Assembly: GCA_046153875.1 (NCBI GenBank)
Contig: JBJXFE010000054.1
Span: 10,971-74,970, forward strand
Reading direction: 5' to 3'
Source of the DNA: JBJXFE01 sp046153875
Lineage (GTDB): Bacteria > Planctomycetota > Phycisphaerae > Phycisphaerales > UBA1924
Length of the DNA: 64,000 nt
Shown: in pieces, positions 41,001-49,739 of the stretch
Layout: every line of letters begins with the position of its first letter
Numbering within the stretch: the first letter of the stretch is position 1
Program-made: the position numbers and the translations under genes
The notes under the pieces: model-generated
Seen by the model: only the letters and a program-made list of their open reading frames with translations
Told to the model about the DNA's origin: nothing
Databases searched by the model: none

Positions 41001-41473
41001 TCTTCTCGCCCGACTCGGCCCGCCTGTTCATGCCCACGTCGGCCGGCCCGATCGAGGTGTGGGACCCGCGAACCGGCGCACCCCTCCAGCAGTTCAATGG
41101 GCACACGCGTATCGTGCCGGCGATCGCGTTCAACGCCGACGGAGACGTGCTCGCCGCCGCGGGACAGGACGCCCTCCTGAGCTTCTGGGACGTCCGATCG
41201 GGCCGCTGTCTTGCCTCCTTACCGACGGGCGAGACGGGCGTTCAGAATCTTGCCTGGCTTCCCGCGTCGTCCGCCGACCCAACGCCGGCGCGCCTCGTGC
41301 TGGCCTGTGATGCGGGGAGGCTCGTCTACATTGGTTTCGCCCCGCTGGACGACCGTGTCCGCGGCAACGCCCGGAGCCATGCCGACCACTCCGGCACGGA
41401 CCCCGCCTCCACCGAGCGAGCCCGACGACTCCGGGAGTGGCTCGGGGCACGAGCGGAAGACTCGCCACCCTGA
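38063..41473 (+). CDS. Ser/Thr protein kinase with C-terminal WD40 propeller (module 2)
   Basis: A 1136-residue protein with the same plan as 22940-26305. Kinase residues 95-385: LGEGGMGVVY, Lys 124 in VALKLI, HRDLKPAN (219-226), DFG (239-241), GTLAYMSPEQ. A transmembrane helix lies near 395-415 (VAAGVLFAALLAGFGVWAS). A helical linker and about a dozen WD40-type repeats (CVRFSPDGTLLGSGGLDSVIRLWN, and so on) follow. GTG at 38063 overlaps the sigma stop (GTGA); ATG at 38081 is the alternative. An extracytoplasmic propeller probably senses the signal that the kinase passes to the sigma factor. Confidence 0.92.
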   Translation: MTRAAPMPPTPAPIRPTAIELLDEVSRRPAAERSGYLDQRCGGDRALRAEVESLLAHLDAAPGFLRQTPFDGPGFAAAGGVAGAPLPPGTRVLRYTIDRVLGEGGMGVVYLARQEHPDRPVALKLIRPIAATPAMIRRFAREAQMLGRLQHAGIAQIFEAGTADVGGGAAQPFLAMEYVEGVPITEYARARDLDRRARLRLVGTLCEAVEHAHQRGLIHRDLKPANILVTATGEPKILDFGVARAVGGVAPGATMATEVGVLVGTLAYMSPEQVGGAGTDSAGNPLDTRSDIYALGVLMYELLCSRLPHDTAGLELFEAARMVREREPERPGTLDRSLRGDVETIVLTAMAKDRDRRYASAGALREDIGRCLAGEPIAARQDSALYVLRKQLRRYRVAVAAGVLFAALLAGFGVWASGQARAYRLLAGREASAKLRISEQEREAVELLRVSDIERGRMLTLGGDLRGAERALWGAFAARPGADDATWALRELYFRFPLLRTLSAGDGDLFSARFNHDGTLLATAGDQGHVDLWNPATGDLIRTLRGHTQRLNCVRFSPDGTLLGSGGLDSVIRLWNVHDGSPAGALEGHTRSMHEFVFSSDGTLIYSSGQDGTIRMWDVPTRSLLRQQQSRANGWAVRLDPGRAGSPATRVLHTDMAGMVYVRDALTLDLQHQFQAHPGTTYCIAFSPDGEVLASAGSDEQVALWSASDWSLIRRADLKAGGVRGMDFSPDGSMIVATGWRTTVVVDARTLEPAAAGVTLPDFRGGWCAQFIPDARTLVTTSRGPGDARLWAVGPYAGARTVVAHAGTVVGLAVSPDGTRLASSGTDGSYKIWDAASAAELKAWTSRSPVRAMAFSPDGLWLASAHSSGTVRANPLTDVGRRTNDGKGHRGSVEGLAYRPDGRLVSGGTDGTIRLWEAPEGQELASVDAGSAVGGLAVSPDGRWIAANTTDRLAMVWDGATLAPVSAGSERAGSLVRGVIFSPDSARLFMPTSAGPIEVWDPRTGAPLQQFNGHTRIVPAIAFNADGDVLAAAGQDALLSFWDVRSGRCLASLPTGETGVQNLAWLPASSADPTPARLVLACDAGRLVYIGFAPLDDRVRGNARSHADHSGTDPASTERARRLREWLGARAEDSPP

Positions 41474-41730
41474 CGGCCCCGGCGGAAGCTGTTCCCGCGG
41501 CGGGCTGGCCGATCGCGCCTGTGAGCTGAAGCCACCGCCGGTGCTGGTGCCGCCGCCCCTGTCGACTGAGTTCCAGGACGGTCCAGGTTCGGGCCGATCT
41601 GGGCCGCGACCATGGCGCGCAGCTCGGCGTACACGACTTCGAGCAGCTCGCGGGTGCGATCGGATTCGCCGCGCCCGATGGCTTCGATGATCCGCGTGAC
41701 CTCGCCCCGAGCTGGCTCCGCCCCGCTCAT
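41326..41730 (-). pseudogene. Chimeric relic: ECF sigma N-terminus joined to a frameshifted secreted-protein fragment
   Basis: From ATG 41730 the first ~43 codons encode a sigma region-1/2 start (EVTRIIEAIGRGESDRTRELLEVVYAELRAMVAAQ) matching the first 45 residues of the sigma gene at 37476. Homology then stops. The following bases (41517-41605) match, with indels, the DNA of gene 32202-32612 around its SWNSLDGGGGTSTGGGF block; restoring the frame gives SWNSVDRGGGTSTGGG and TGAIGQPAA. The frame continues as non-homologous sequence antisense to the kinase 3' end. So this is a decayed junction of two gene remnants. Confidence 0.7.
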
Positions 41731-41822
41731 TCGAGGCCCCCGCCCCGAGCGCCGCTGCCGCCGGGTCGGCCCTCGGCGTACCGCGCCGGACAGCGCCGGG
41801 CGGTGAAGCCGGTATGCGCGAG

Positions 41823-42236
41823 CTACGACACGATCGCGCCGGGCGCGATGTCCGCGGCCGGCGCGAGCAGGATGACGCGCCGCGGCGTGTTCGAATCCTT
41901 CGGCGCGTCGCTCGCCGCCAGCAACATACCCCGCGACTCCTCGCCGCGGATTACGCGCGGCGCGAGGTTGGCCACGAGGATGACCAGGCGCCCGGTCAGG
42001 TCCTCTGGCGTGTAGTGCCCGCGGATGCCGGCGCAGACCTGGCGCGTCGCTCCCGAGCCGTCGTCCACCTGAAGCCGGAACAGTCGGTCGGCGGAAGGAT
42101 GGTTCTCCGCCTTCACGATCCGCGCCACGCGCAGGTCCACCTTCGCGAAGTCCTCGAACGTGATGCCCGGCTTGGGCTCGGGCGGGGCGATCGGCACGGG
42201 CACGGCGGGCGCGGGAGAGGATGCCGGCTGGTTCAT
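41823..42236 (-). CDS. tRNA-binding domain protein (MetRS beta / CsaA-like)
   Basis: A 137-residue protein with a Pro-rich N-terminal ~25 residues and one EMAP-II-type OB-fold domain: ITFEDFAKVDLRVARIVKAE, HPSADRLFRLQVDDG, CAGIRGHYTPEDLTGRLVILVANL, RGEESRGMLLAAS. This fits the stand-alone C-terminal tRNA-binding module of methionyl-tRNA synthetase. No MetG catalytic gene is adjacent. It lies 86 bases downstream of the envelope operon, probably separate. Confidence 0.88.
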   Translation of the reverse strand: MNQPASSPAPAVPVPIAPPEPKPGITFEDFAKVDLRVARIVKAENHPSADRLFRLQVDDGSGATRQVCAGIRGHYTPEDLTGRLVILVANLAPRVIRGEESRGMLLAASDAPKDSNTPRRVILLAPAADIAPGAIVS

Positions 42237-42322
42237 GGTGTTCTCGCGTTGTGTGCTGGCGATCGGAGGCGGCGAGCACCCGGAGTCTAGGAACGACGCC
42301 AAGACCCCACGCGCCCGGCGCG

Positions 42323-43237
42323 TCAGGGCCGCCCGCCGTCCGCCGGGACCCACGCGCCGTCGCGCCACAACGTGCGGGTCGTGTCCACGCCGTAGGCCGC
42401 CGCGAGTTGCTCGGGGTCGGGATCGCGCAGCACGGCGCCGAAGTCCACGGCCGCCTGGGCGGCCCAGGAGCGCTGCACGCCGCGGAGGAGGATCGCCTCG
42501 AACCTCAGCTGCGCCAGCGTCTCCACGGCGGACATCAGGGGCCCCGGGTTTCCCCGGCACGTCGGGCAGAGCCGCAGCTCCGCGCCCTGCGGCCCCGGAC
42601 GCGCGATCACGCGCGCGTTGTTGCACTGAGAGCAGGGCCACTCCGCGATGTTCCGTTCGAGCCGGTACAGAGGCCCGCGCCCGCCCGCCGAGCTGAGGGC
42701 CCGCTGGTAGTCGTCGAGCAGGTCGCGGACGCCGGGCTCGGCGAAGAGCTTGCGGGCCTGCAGACCATCGCCCGAGCGCGCCAGACCCAGCACGGTCGCC
42801 GCCTTGTGCGCCGTCTCTTCCGACGCCGCGGGAGACGCCGCCACCGACCAGTCCGGGCTGGCGTACCGCGGATCGACGGCGGCGGCCACGGCCCGCAGCC
42901 AGAGACGATCCTGGTCGAGTCGCTTGAGTGCGGCCAATCCGAGGCAACTGCTGGCCGCCAAGCCCGCCGTTTCAGGCTTGCGGCGCGACAGTTCATACGC
43001 GAGTGTGTAGAGCGTCTCGGCGAGGGCGACCGCGGCGGGGTCCGACGGAGTGTCCGCCAGTTCCTCGGCGAGCCGGAAGTAATCCTCGGGATGATCGGGC
43101 GCGAGCTTCTCGAGCCGGGTCCCCACCCACTTCGGCGGCGCCGCGGGCGCCGGCTCCGGCTGGGGCGCGGTCGATCGCGCCGCCCCCCAGCCGGCGAGCA
43201 GACTCAGGGCCATCACGGCGACGGCGAACGGTCTCAT
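42323..43237 (-). CDS. Exported zinc-ribbon protein, last gene of the envelope operon
   Basis: A 304-residue protein with an N-terminal signal peptide or anchor (FAVAVMALSLLAGWGAA). An alpha-helical region, possibly tetratricopeptide-like, covers residues ~50-200. A CxxC...CxxC ribbon follows (PCSQCNNARVIARPGP, LCPTCRGNPG). Its ATG overlaps the upstream stop (ATGA), so it belongs to the operon. No family recognised. Confidence 0.7.
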   Translation of the reverse strand: MRPFAVAVMALSLLAGWGAARSTAPQPEPAPAAPPKWVGTRLEKLAPDHPEDYFRLAEELADTPSDPAAVALAETLYTLAYELSRRKPETAGLAASSCLGLAALKRLDQDRLWLRAVAAAVDPRYASPDWSVAASPAASEETAHKAATVLGLARSGDGLQARKLFAEPGVRDLLDDYQRALSSAGGRGPLYRLERNIAEWPCSQCNNARVIARPGPQGAELRLCPTCRGNPGPLMSAVETLAQLRFEAILLRGVQRSWAAQAAVDFGAVLRDPDPEQLAAAYGVDTTRTLWRDGAWVPADGGRP

Positions 43238-46134
43238 GCGGCGGGCTCCGGTCGGCGAACGACCCACAGCTGGATCATGGCGCGTTCCGCGGCGTTGATC
43301 TGGGCGAAGATGTGGCGGGCCGCGCGTCGGCGCTCCGCGAGCTCGGCGAGGATCGCCTCGACACGATCGGCCCGGGCCGGGTGCTCGGCCGCGATCACGT
43401 GCGCCATGACCTCCGCGGCGCCGAGCTGCTCGGCCGCGAACATCTGGATCAATCCGCGCGCCACGCCCGCCCGTCCCGCGTGCCGGCGGTCGAGCACGTC
43501 AAGCCCCGGCGTCGCGGCGGACCGCGGCATCGGGGGCAGGCGACCGGCCGCTTCGCGCCAGCGCGTCCGCACCGCCGCGGCCGACCCGTGCGCCGCGGGT
43601 TGCGTGGCGGTATTCCGCTCGGTGTCGGTGAGCGGCGTCTCCGCGCCCAGTTCGCGGTAGGCGCTCGCGAGCACCCGCGAGAGGCGATCCGTGGCCCCGT
43701 GCTCACCCTCGGCGGCCTGCAGTTCGAGGAGCCGATCCACGAGCGCCCGGCGCGCCGCCGCCGGCCACGACGGATCGCGGACCATCGGGAGGCGGCGCTG
43801 CGCGACCTGGGCCACGAGCTCGCCCGCGTACAGAACGCGGGGGGCCCGGGGCAGGGTTTCCAGGGTCGCGTTGACGACGGACGGGTTGTCCGCGTGGTAT
43901 CGGAGCAGCTCCGCGGCCCGGGCGCGGACCTCGTTCGGTGAGCCGGTGAACGCCTCGGCGGCGAGCACTTCGGCGTCCACAGGCCCGAGCCCGGCGCCGC
44001 GGGCCGCGAGACGCCCGAGCATTTCGAGGCGGATGGGCACATTCTTGCGCGCGGCCAGGTAGCGTTCGCCCCAGGCGCCGTCGCCGAAGTCACCGGGGGC
44101 CGTCGGGGAAGGCACGGCGGCGGCGGCGTCCGCGTCACCGGCCGGGTCATTCAGGATCGCCTTCGCCGCATCGTGGTCCGCGCGCCACAGGCGCCACGCG
44201 GCGGCATTCAGTCGTGCGAGGATCGCCGCGCACGCCAGGTCCTCCGTCGCCGACGCCGCGAGGGCGGATCGCTCCAGAAACGCGTCGGCCGCGGAGGACC
44301 ACTCGTCGGCGAGAGCGCCGCGGTCCACGTCCAGCGTGATGGACCACGCCGCGGCGAACCGGTCGCGCAGGTCGGCGCGTACACCCTGCGCTGCCGCCGC
44401 GGAGAGCACCATGGTCAGGTCAACGCCCTCGGCCCCCGACCGCGTGGCCAGCGCGGACGTCACGGCGTTGAGGTCCGCCGGGGTCACGCGGCGGTCGTCG
44501 AACCAGCGCAGGAGCCAGCGGCGCGACTCGTCGCCCGGGCGCCAGGCCAGGCGGATCACCAGGGAGTTCACGACGTCGAGCACGCCGCGATCGGCGTTGG
44601 GCTCCGCGGCGTGGAGCAGGACGGCTTCCAGCCCGCCCAGGATGATCCGATCGCGGGCCGGGCGGTCGGGTCCGACGGCGTCGGCCGCGTCGGCCCAGAG
44701 AGCCCATGGCTCGGGCGTGACGGAGACTCCCGCGGCGCCGAGCATCACCCGCGGCAATAGAGCGAGCGCTGCGCCGGCGCCGGATTCGAAGCCGCGCTCG
44801 ACCACGGGGCGGGCGTGCCCGGCCGCCTCGACCACGCGGCGCTCCACGTCGTCGCGCACCGCGGCGGACAGATCGCGTTCGCGCGTGAGGCGGACCAGCA
44901 TCCCCACGGACCAGACGGACGGCCAGACGCGGGCGGCATCGGCGGCGGGGCTGCGTTCGACGGGCGCACTGAGCGCCCCGGCACCCGCGCCGATCGCGGC
45001 GACCGCCCGCTTCGAGATCGACGGGTCGTCACCGGCTCGATACAGGAACTCGACGATCGCATCGTGCGCCGCGATCAGCCGATCGGGCGCGGCCCGAGGC
45101 CAGTCCGCCGCGAGGCCGGCCACGGCCTTTTCGAACCGTTCCGCGGCCTCGATCGGATCGACGGCGACCGCCTCCGCGCACGCGGCGAGGTCGCGCAGGG
45201 CGGCGTCGAGTTCCCCGCCGATCGGCGCGGACGGCACGGCTGGACGCTCGCGCCGCGCCGGGAGCGGATCGGCGTTGGCCACGTCGGTCGGCGACACCAG
45301 CGGAGTCGTTCGCGTGGACAAAGGAGCCGGCGACGAAGCGCCCACGGGCGCGGGGGGCCCGGGCTTCGCGGGCGCGGTCAGCACGCGGACCAGGAGCGCG
45401 ATCAGCAGTGCGAACACCAGGATGCCGACGCCGCCGAAGATCAGGGCGTTCCGGATCAACGCCCGCGCGGGATCGATCTGTTCAGGGAACGGCTCTCGAT
45501 CATCCGGCGTGCGGACCTCTGAGACGTCGCGGCGCACCGCGACCGACGCGAGCCCCCGCGGTCGCGGTCGCGGGTTGGGGGTCGTTGGTTGCGCGCCGTT
45601 CGCCGGCCCGGCGCTGCGCGCCCTGCGCCGCACGGCCAGGCCGCGGAGAACCGCCGCGACCCGGTCCGAACCCAGCCCGCGCGCGTGCGCGAGGGCGACA
45701 AGCCGCTGGAGCGATCGACGGTTCCACCCGCCGAAGAGCCCGAGCGTGAGAATGGCGTCGTGCTCCAGCAGCCGCTCTTCCGGCGCGCGCCGACCCGACT
45801 CCGCGGAAGGCGCGGACGGCGGAGGGTCAGACGATATGGGGCGACGGCTCCAACGCGCCACCAGATGCCGACGCACGGCGGGGTCGAGGAGCTGCGCCGC
45901 CCCCGCGTGCAGCGCCAGGCGCACCTCGTCGGCCTCGGGCGTGTCGCACTCGACGTGCGCGTTGACGCGCTCGAGCCGACGGTCGAGCGCCCCGAGGATG
46001 CTCTCATCGTCGCACGCCGACGGGGAGATTCCGAGGAGGGCGAACGGGCCGCCGGCGGCCTCGTCGCTCCCCAGGAAGCGCTCGATCGGCGAGCGCCGGA
46101 CGCCCGTCGCCGTGCTGCGCGGCGTGCCGCTCAT
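43234..46134 (-). CDS. J-domain-like N-terminus, single-TM, large helical extracytoplasmic region
   Basis: A 966-residue protein. Residues 29-95 (PFALLGISPSACDDESILGALDRRLERVN ... AQLLDPAVRRHLVARW) resemble a DnaJ-like fold but lack the HPD tripeptide, so classical Hsp70 stimulation is unlikely. After a Pro/Arg-rich linker there is one transmembrane helix (about 227-252, ALIFGGVGILVFALLIALLV), then about 700 helical residues without a known motif. Coupled to both neighbours by ATGA overlaps. The N-terminus should be cytosolic. The pattern suggests a scaffold across the inner membrane. Name and function unassigned. Confidence 0.7.
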   Translation of the reverse strand: MSGTPRSTATGVRRSPIERFLGSDEAAGGPFALLGISPSACDDESILGALDRRLERVNAHVECDTPEADEVRLALHAGAAQLLDPAVRRHLVARWSRRPISSDPPPSAPSAESGRRAPEERLLEHDAILTLGLFGGWNRRSLQRLVALAHARGLGSDRVAAVLRGLAVRRRARSAGPANGAQPTTPNPRPRPRGLASVAVRRDVSEVRTPDDREPFPEQIDPARALIRNALIFGGVGILVFALLIALLVRVLTAPAKPGPPAPVGASSPAPLSTRTTPLVSPTDVANADPLPARRERPAVPSAPIGGELDAALRDLAACAEAVAVDPIEAAERFEKAVAGLAADWPRAAPDRLIAAHDAIVEFLYRAGDDPSISKRAVAAIGAGAGALSAPVERSPAADAARVWPSVWSVGMLVRLTRERDLSAAVRDDVERRVVEAAGHARPVVERGFESGAGAALALLPRVMLGAAGVSVTPEPWALWADAADAVGPDRPARDRIILGGLEAVLLHAAEPNADRGVLDVVNSLVIRLAWRPGDESRRWLLRWFDDRRVTPADLNAVTSALATRSGAEGVDLTMVLSAAAAQGVRADLRDRFAAAWSITLDVDRGALADEWSSAADAFLERSALAASATEDLACAAILARLNAAAWRLWRADHDAAKAILNDPAGDADAAAAVPSPTAPGDFGDGAWGERYLAARKNVPIRLEMLGRLAARGAGLGPVDAEVLAAEAFTGSPNEVRARAAELLRYHADNPSVVNATLETLPRAPRVLYAGELVAQVAQRRLPMVRDPSWPAAARRALVDRLLELQAAEGEHGATDRLSRVLASAYRELGAETPLTDTERNTATQPAAHGSAAAVRTRWREAAGRLPPMPRSAATPGLDVLDRRHAGRAGVARGLIQMFAAEQLGAAEVMAHVIAAEHPARADRVEAILAELAERRRAARHIFAQINAAERAMIQLWVVRRPEPAA

Positions 46135-48893
46135 CCGCCCCCTCCCCCGCGATCGAGCGGGCGCCCGGCGGCGGGTTGCGGTTGGGCGCCGGACGGAATC
46201 TGCGTGTCGAGGGCGCGCAGCCGCGGGCCCCAGGGTTCGGGTCCGAACTCCGGGTGGAGCGCCTTGTGCTGGTTGATCGCCTCCCGGGCGCGGGGCGGGT
46301 CGGTCTCGGCCAGCAGGCGGAGCGAGTGGAACCTCGCCTCGAACCACCCGGGCGTGTCGGCACGGAGGCCGATGAGAAGCCGCCGCCACGCGTCGAGCGC
46401 CGCGGCGCTCTCCCCGGCGGACTCGCTGGCCCGCGCGAAGCGTCGCAGCACCGGCGCGCTGGGCGTGCCGGCCTCGATGAGCACTCGGTCCAGGCGCAGG
46501 GCAAGGTCGCGCATCGACTCGTCGCGCTCGCGCTCCCACAGCAGGTCCGCGGCCCCGGCCACCGTGTTGTGCAGCGACGCGACCGACGCGTCCGCGAGCG
46601 CCTCGACGCCCGCGCCGAACTGCGCGATGACCCTCAGACCGTGGCGCACGACCTCGCGGGCGGCGTCGGCGTCCTCCGGCGCGGCGTTGAACGCGGTCAG
46701 GGCGCGACGGTACATGAGGCGCGACGCGGCGTCGGCCCACCGCCCCCCGATGGCCGTCAGTTCGTCCAGACGCAGGTTTGCCCCGGCGGCGTCGCTCTTC
46801 GCCAGCGCGATCTGAAGCCGGCGGTACGCGATCTCGTCCGCGGCATCGGCCATGGTCATCCCGGTGTACGCGGCCGTCGAGTCGAGCTGCTCCAGCGCCT
46901 TGGCCGCGCGGTCCAGGTCGGGGGCGCTCATCCCCAGCACCGCATCGAGCGTCTGGCGCACCCAGACGACGACGCGCTTCGCGGCCTCGCGTGATACCGC
47001 ATCGTTGCCCGATTCGATAGCCTCGCGCTCGGACGCGATGACTTCCTCGACCACGCCGGCGAAGCGGAGCGCCGCGAAGTCGCGGGCCGTACCGCGTGAC
47101 CGGCGGTAGATGCGGTACAGTAGCTCGGCGGCGTGCCGGCGCGCGGCCGCGTACACCGGCGAGCCGCGGTCCAGCGCCAGCAGCACCTCCACGGCCTCGT
47201 CTTCGGTGAGTAATCCGCCGGAAGCCTGGCGCAGGAGCAATCGGGCCGCACGCTCCGTTGTCGGGAACGACCGCACGAACAGCGTGGCCAAGCGGTCGCG
47301 GCGGGGCTTGAGCGAAGGCCGGTTCCCCTCGACCGCGCGGTCCAGCGCCACCACGGCGAGCCACAGTGCCTCCTCGGCCTGGGTCGGGTCCGCGGCGACC
47401 GCGTGCACGGACTCGAATCGGTCCGCGGCCCGCTCCAGGTCGTTCGCGTAGTACAAAGACAGCCCGAGGAGCAGGCCGGCGTTCGCCCGTTCGGCGGCGA
47501 ACCGCGCCGCGTCCGCGCCGCCGAGCGCGATGTCGAGCGACGCGGCGGCCTGGCGGTACTGGTTCGCAACCGCGTCCGCGGAAGTCGGCTCGTCGGCGCT
47601 CCCGTCGGTTGCGGCGTGGTCGGCTTTCGCCTTCTCGTAGGCCTGGAGCCCGCGGACGTAGTTCACGATGAAGCCTTCGCCGGCGAGCGTACCGGTCCCG
47701 TAGCGGGAGACCAGGTCGAGGACGTGGCGGACCTCGCCCTGCTCGATCAGGTCGGCGACGGCGCGTTCCGCGAGCCGCTGGACGATCTCGACCGCGAGCC
47801 GCGCGACGCCGTCCTGTCCGAGGGCTTCGAGCGTGACGACGGCCAGAAGCCGCACCTCGCCCACGGGCATGGACGGGCGGCCCGCCGCGGGTTCGCGGGC
47901 GCGGAGCTGACGGACGAGCGTCTCCAGGTCCGCCCAGCGCTTGGCCCGCGCGAGCACGACCAACCGGCGGGAGGTCACCTGCTCCTGCACGGCCGCCGAG
48001 ACCTCGTCCCCTTCGGCGACGGCATCGAGCCAGCGGATCGCCGTCTCGTGGTTGCCGCGGAGGGACTCGCACAGCGCCGACCCGATCGCGGCCCGGGCCA
48101 CGTGCTCGTAGCGCAGCAGCGTCGCGGGGAGTCGCTCGGGGCTCGCCTCGCGTCCCCCCGATGCGTTGAGGAGCCAGCCGAACTGCGTGAGCGCCTCGCC
48201 CAGACCCTGTGGACGGTCGGCCAGCATCGCGAGGTAGTAGTTGGACCACCCGGCGTAGTACATCGAGAGCGAGCGGAGTCGGCGGGCGTCCGCCAGGGCC
48301 GCCCGGAGCCCGGCGGTGTCCTCCTCGCGCCCGGCGGCCTCGCGCCGCTCCAGGGTGTCGACGCGCCGATGAACCTTCGCGGCGATCTCCTGGAACGCCG
48401 CGGCGGCCGCACGGAGGTCGCGCTCCGCGTCGGCCAGCTCCTCGGGAGTCGTGAGCCGCAGGCGGTGCCGCTCGGCTGCCTCCTCGGCGCGGAGGTACGT
48501 CACCTTCGTCAGGTTGATCCGCAGGTCGAACGAGTCGGCCTCGGGGACGGCGCGGAGCAGGTCCTCGCTGCGGGTGCGCCACGCCTCGCGGTCATCGCCG
48601 GTCGTCGCCCGCTCGAACATCTCGACGTACAGCCGGCCGAGGCGGTCGGCGATCGCCTGCCGGGCGAGGCCGTCCGATTGCCGGAGGCGATCGAGCAGAT
48701 AGACGGCGAGCAGGTTGCTCAGACCGCGATCGATCAGGTACCGCTCGATCTCGCCGGCCTCGGGCGCGCCGAGGTCTCCCGTGGTGTCCTGGGCGGCGGT
48801 GCGCGACGGCGCGAAGAGCGCGGCCGCGATCGTCAACGCGAGCATCGCGGTCCGGGGCGCACGCCGGGGCCGAATCTCACTTGCCCGCGACAT
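46131..48893 (-). CDS. Exported helical-repeat (TPR-like) protein
   Basis: A 920-residue, almost entirely alpha-helical protein with a hydrophobic N-terminus (MLALTIAAALFAPSRTAAQ), likely a signal peptide. Repeating Ala/Leu helices (GLLLGLSLYYANDLERAADRF, ALWLAVVALDRAVEG) suggest TPR-like solenoids. The ATG at 48893 overlaps the preceding exbD-like gene by 17 bases; a second ATG 16 codons down (48845) would also keep the signal. Probably a periplasmic scaffold or recruitment platform for the ExbBD motor. Confidence 0.72.
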   Translation of the reverse strand: MSRASEIRPRRAPRTAMLALTIAAALFAPSRTAAQDTTGDLGAPEAGEIERYLIDRGLSNLLAVYLLDRLRQSDGLARQAIADRLGRLYVEMFERATTGDDREAWRTRSEDLLRAVPEADSFDLRINLTKVTYLRAEEAAERHRLRLTTPEELADAERDLRAAAAAFQEIAAKVHRRVDTLERREAAGREEDTAGLRAALADARRLRSLSMYYAGWSNYYLAMLADRPQGLGEALTQFGWLLNASGGREASPERLPATLLRYEHVARAAIGSALCESLRGNHETAIRWLDAVAEGDEVSAAVQEQVTSRRLVVLARAKRWADLETLVRQLRAREPAAGRPSMPVGEVRLLAVVTLEALGQDGVARLAVEIVQRLAERAVADLIEQGEVRHVLDLVSRYGTGTLAGEGFIVNYVRGLQAYEKAKADHAATDGSADEPTSADAVANQYRQAAASLDIALGGADAARFAAERANAGLLLGLSLYYANDLERAADRFESVHAVAADPTQAEEALWLAVVALDRAVEGNRPSLKPRRDRLATLFVRSFPTTERAARLLLRQASGGLLTEDEAVEVLLALDRGSPVYAAARRHAAELLYRIYRRSRGTARDFAALRFAGVVEEVIASEREAIESGNDAVSREAAKRVVVWVRQTLDAVLGMSAPDLDRAAKALEQLDSTAAYTGMTMADAADEIAYRRLQIALAKSDAAGANLRLDELTAIGGRWADAASRLMYRRALTAFNAAPEDADAAREVVRHGLRVIAQFGAGVEALADASVASLHNTVAGAADLLWERERDESMRDLALRLDRVLIEAGTPSAPVLRRFARASESAGESAAALDAWRRLLIGLRADTPGWFEARFHSLRLLAETDPPRAREAINQHKALHPEFGPEPWGPRLRALDTQIPSGAQPQPAAGRPLDRGGGGG

Positions 48894-49296
48894 AACTCAC
48901 CCTGGTGAACCCCGCGTCCTTGCACGCCTGGACGGCGGCCGCGGCCGCGGCCACGGGCGCCTCGCCGCTCACCTTGATCACGACGCCCGGCTCCTTGGGC
49001 AGTTCCTTGAGCACGACGGTGAGCGACGCGCGGTCGGCGAACGACCGTCCTCCGAGGCGGAACCTCACGGTTCCTTCCGGCGCGTCCACGAGCACGGTCT
49101 GCGGCAGGAGGTCCGCGGCCCTGGCGTCGGCGGATTTCTCCGCGCGCAGCGCCGTCGCCAGGTCCGCCTCGGGCGGCGCCAGCGTTCCCGCGAGCATGAA
49201 GTACAGCAGGATGAACAGGATCACGTCGATCAGCGCGATCAGCGGGAGCCGGATCGCGGCGGGGTCCAGGCGCGGGCGGGTGCGTGTGAGCCTCAT
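48877..49296 (-). CDS. ExbD/TolR-family biopolymer transport protein (second copy)
   Basis: A 139-residue protein: a short cytoplasmic N-terminus, one transmembrane helix (RLPLIALIDVILFILLYFMLAG) with the essential Asp (D24), and a periplasmic domain of alternating strands ending in VIKVSGEAPVAAAAAAVQACKDAGFTRVSYV, the ExbD fold. Its ATG overlaps the first exbD stop. It probably works with the ExbB-like gene to harness proton flow. Confidence 0.85.
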   Translation of the reverse strand: MRLTRTRPRLDPAAIRLPLIALIDVILFILLYFMLAGTLAPPEADLATALRAEKSADARAADLLPQTVLVDAPEGTVRFRLGGRSFADRASLTVVLKELPKEPGVVIKVSGEAPVAAAAAAVQACKDAGFTRVSYVAGK

Positions 49297-49739
49297 GGCG
49301 GCGTGCCCCCCCCCGCGGGCCTCTTCCCCGAGGGCGCCGTCGCCAGCTTCCAGGTACGGACGCCCTGGCGGGCCAGCGTCTCGGCGAGCCGGTTGAGGTG
49401 AACGGCGGCGCACGCCTGGTCGGCGCGGATGATGACCTCCACGCCGCCGTCCTCACCCGTGACCGGTGCCGCCCCGATCACCGACGCGAGGTCCGCGGTC
49501 TCCACCGGGCGGCCCACGGCGAAGAGCCGCCCCTGCGCGTCGAGGTCGAGGAAGACCGCGTGGGTCGAGGGCTGGTCCTGACCCTCGCCCGGTTCGTCAG
49601 GGAGGTTGACGGGGCGCAGCTGCGTCCGCGCGAACTGCGACGTCATCATGAAGAAGACAATGAGCAGCAACAGGACGTCGATCATCGGCGTCAGGTCGAA
49701 GGTGGCCTCTCTGGGCCGCTCGGTGCGTCCGAGGGTCAT
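49293..49739 (-). CDS. ExbD/TolR-family biopolymer transport protein (first copy)
   Basis: A 148-residue ExbD protein: FDLTPMIDVLLLLIVFFMM carries the proton-path Asp (D21) in its transmembrane helix, and the periplasmic part ends VEVIIRADQACAAVHLNRLAETLARQGVRTWKLATAP. ATG at 49739 overlaps the ExbB-like stop as ATGA. It differs from the second copy, as in most ExbD pairs. Confidence 0.88.
   Translation of the reverse strand: MTLGRTERPREATFDLTPMIDVLLLLIVFFMMTSQFARTQLRPVNLPDEPGEGQDQPSTHAVFLDLDAQGRLFAVGRPVETADLASVIGAAPVTGEDGGVEVIIRADQACAAVHLNRLAETLARQGVRTWKLATAPSGKRPAGGGTPP

Noticed and set aside
46135..48582. Apparent N-terminal extension of the J-like gene far upstream in the same frame
   Set aside because: It is an out-of-frame reading of the TPR-like gene; the real start is ATG 46134, fixed by the ATGA overlap.
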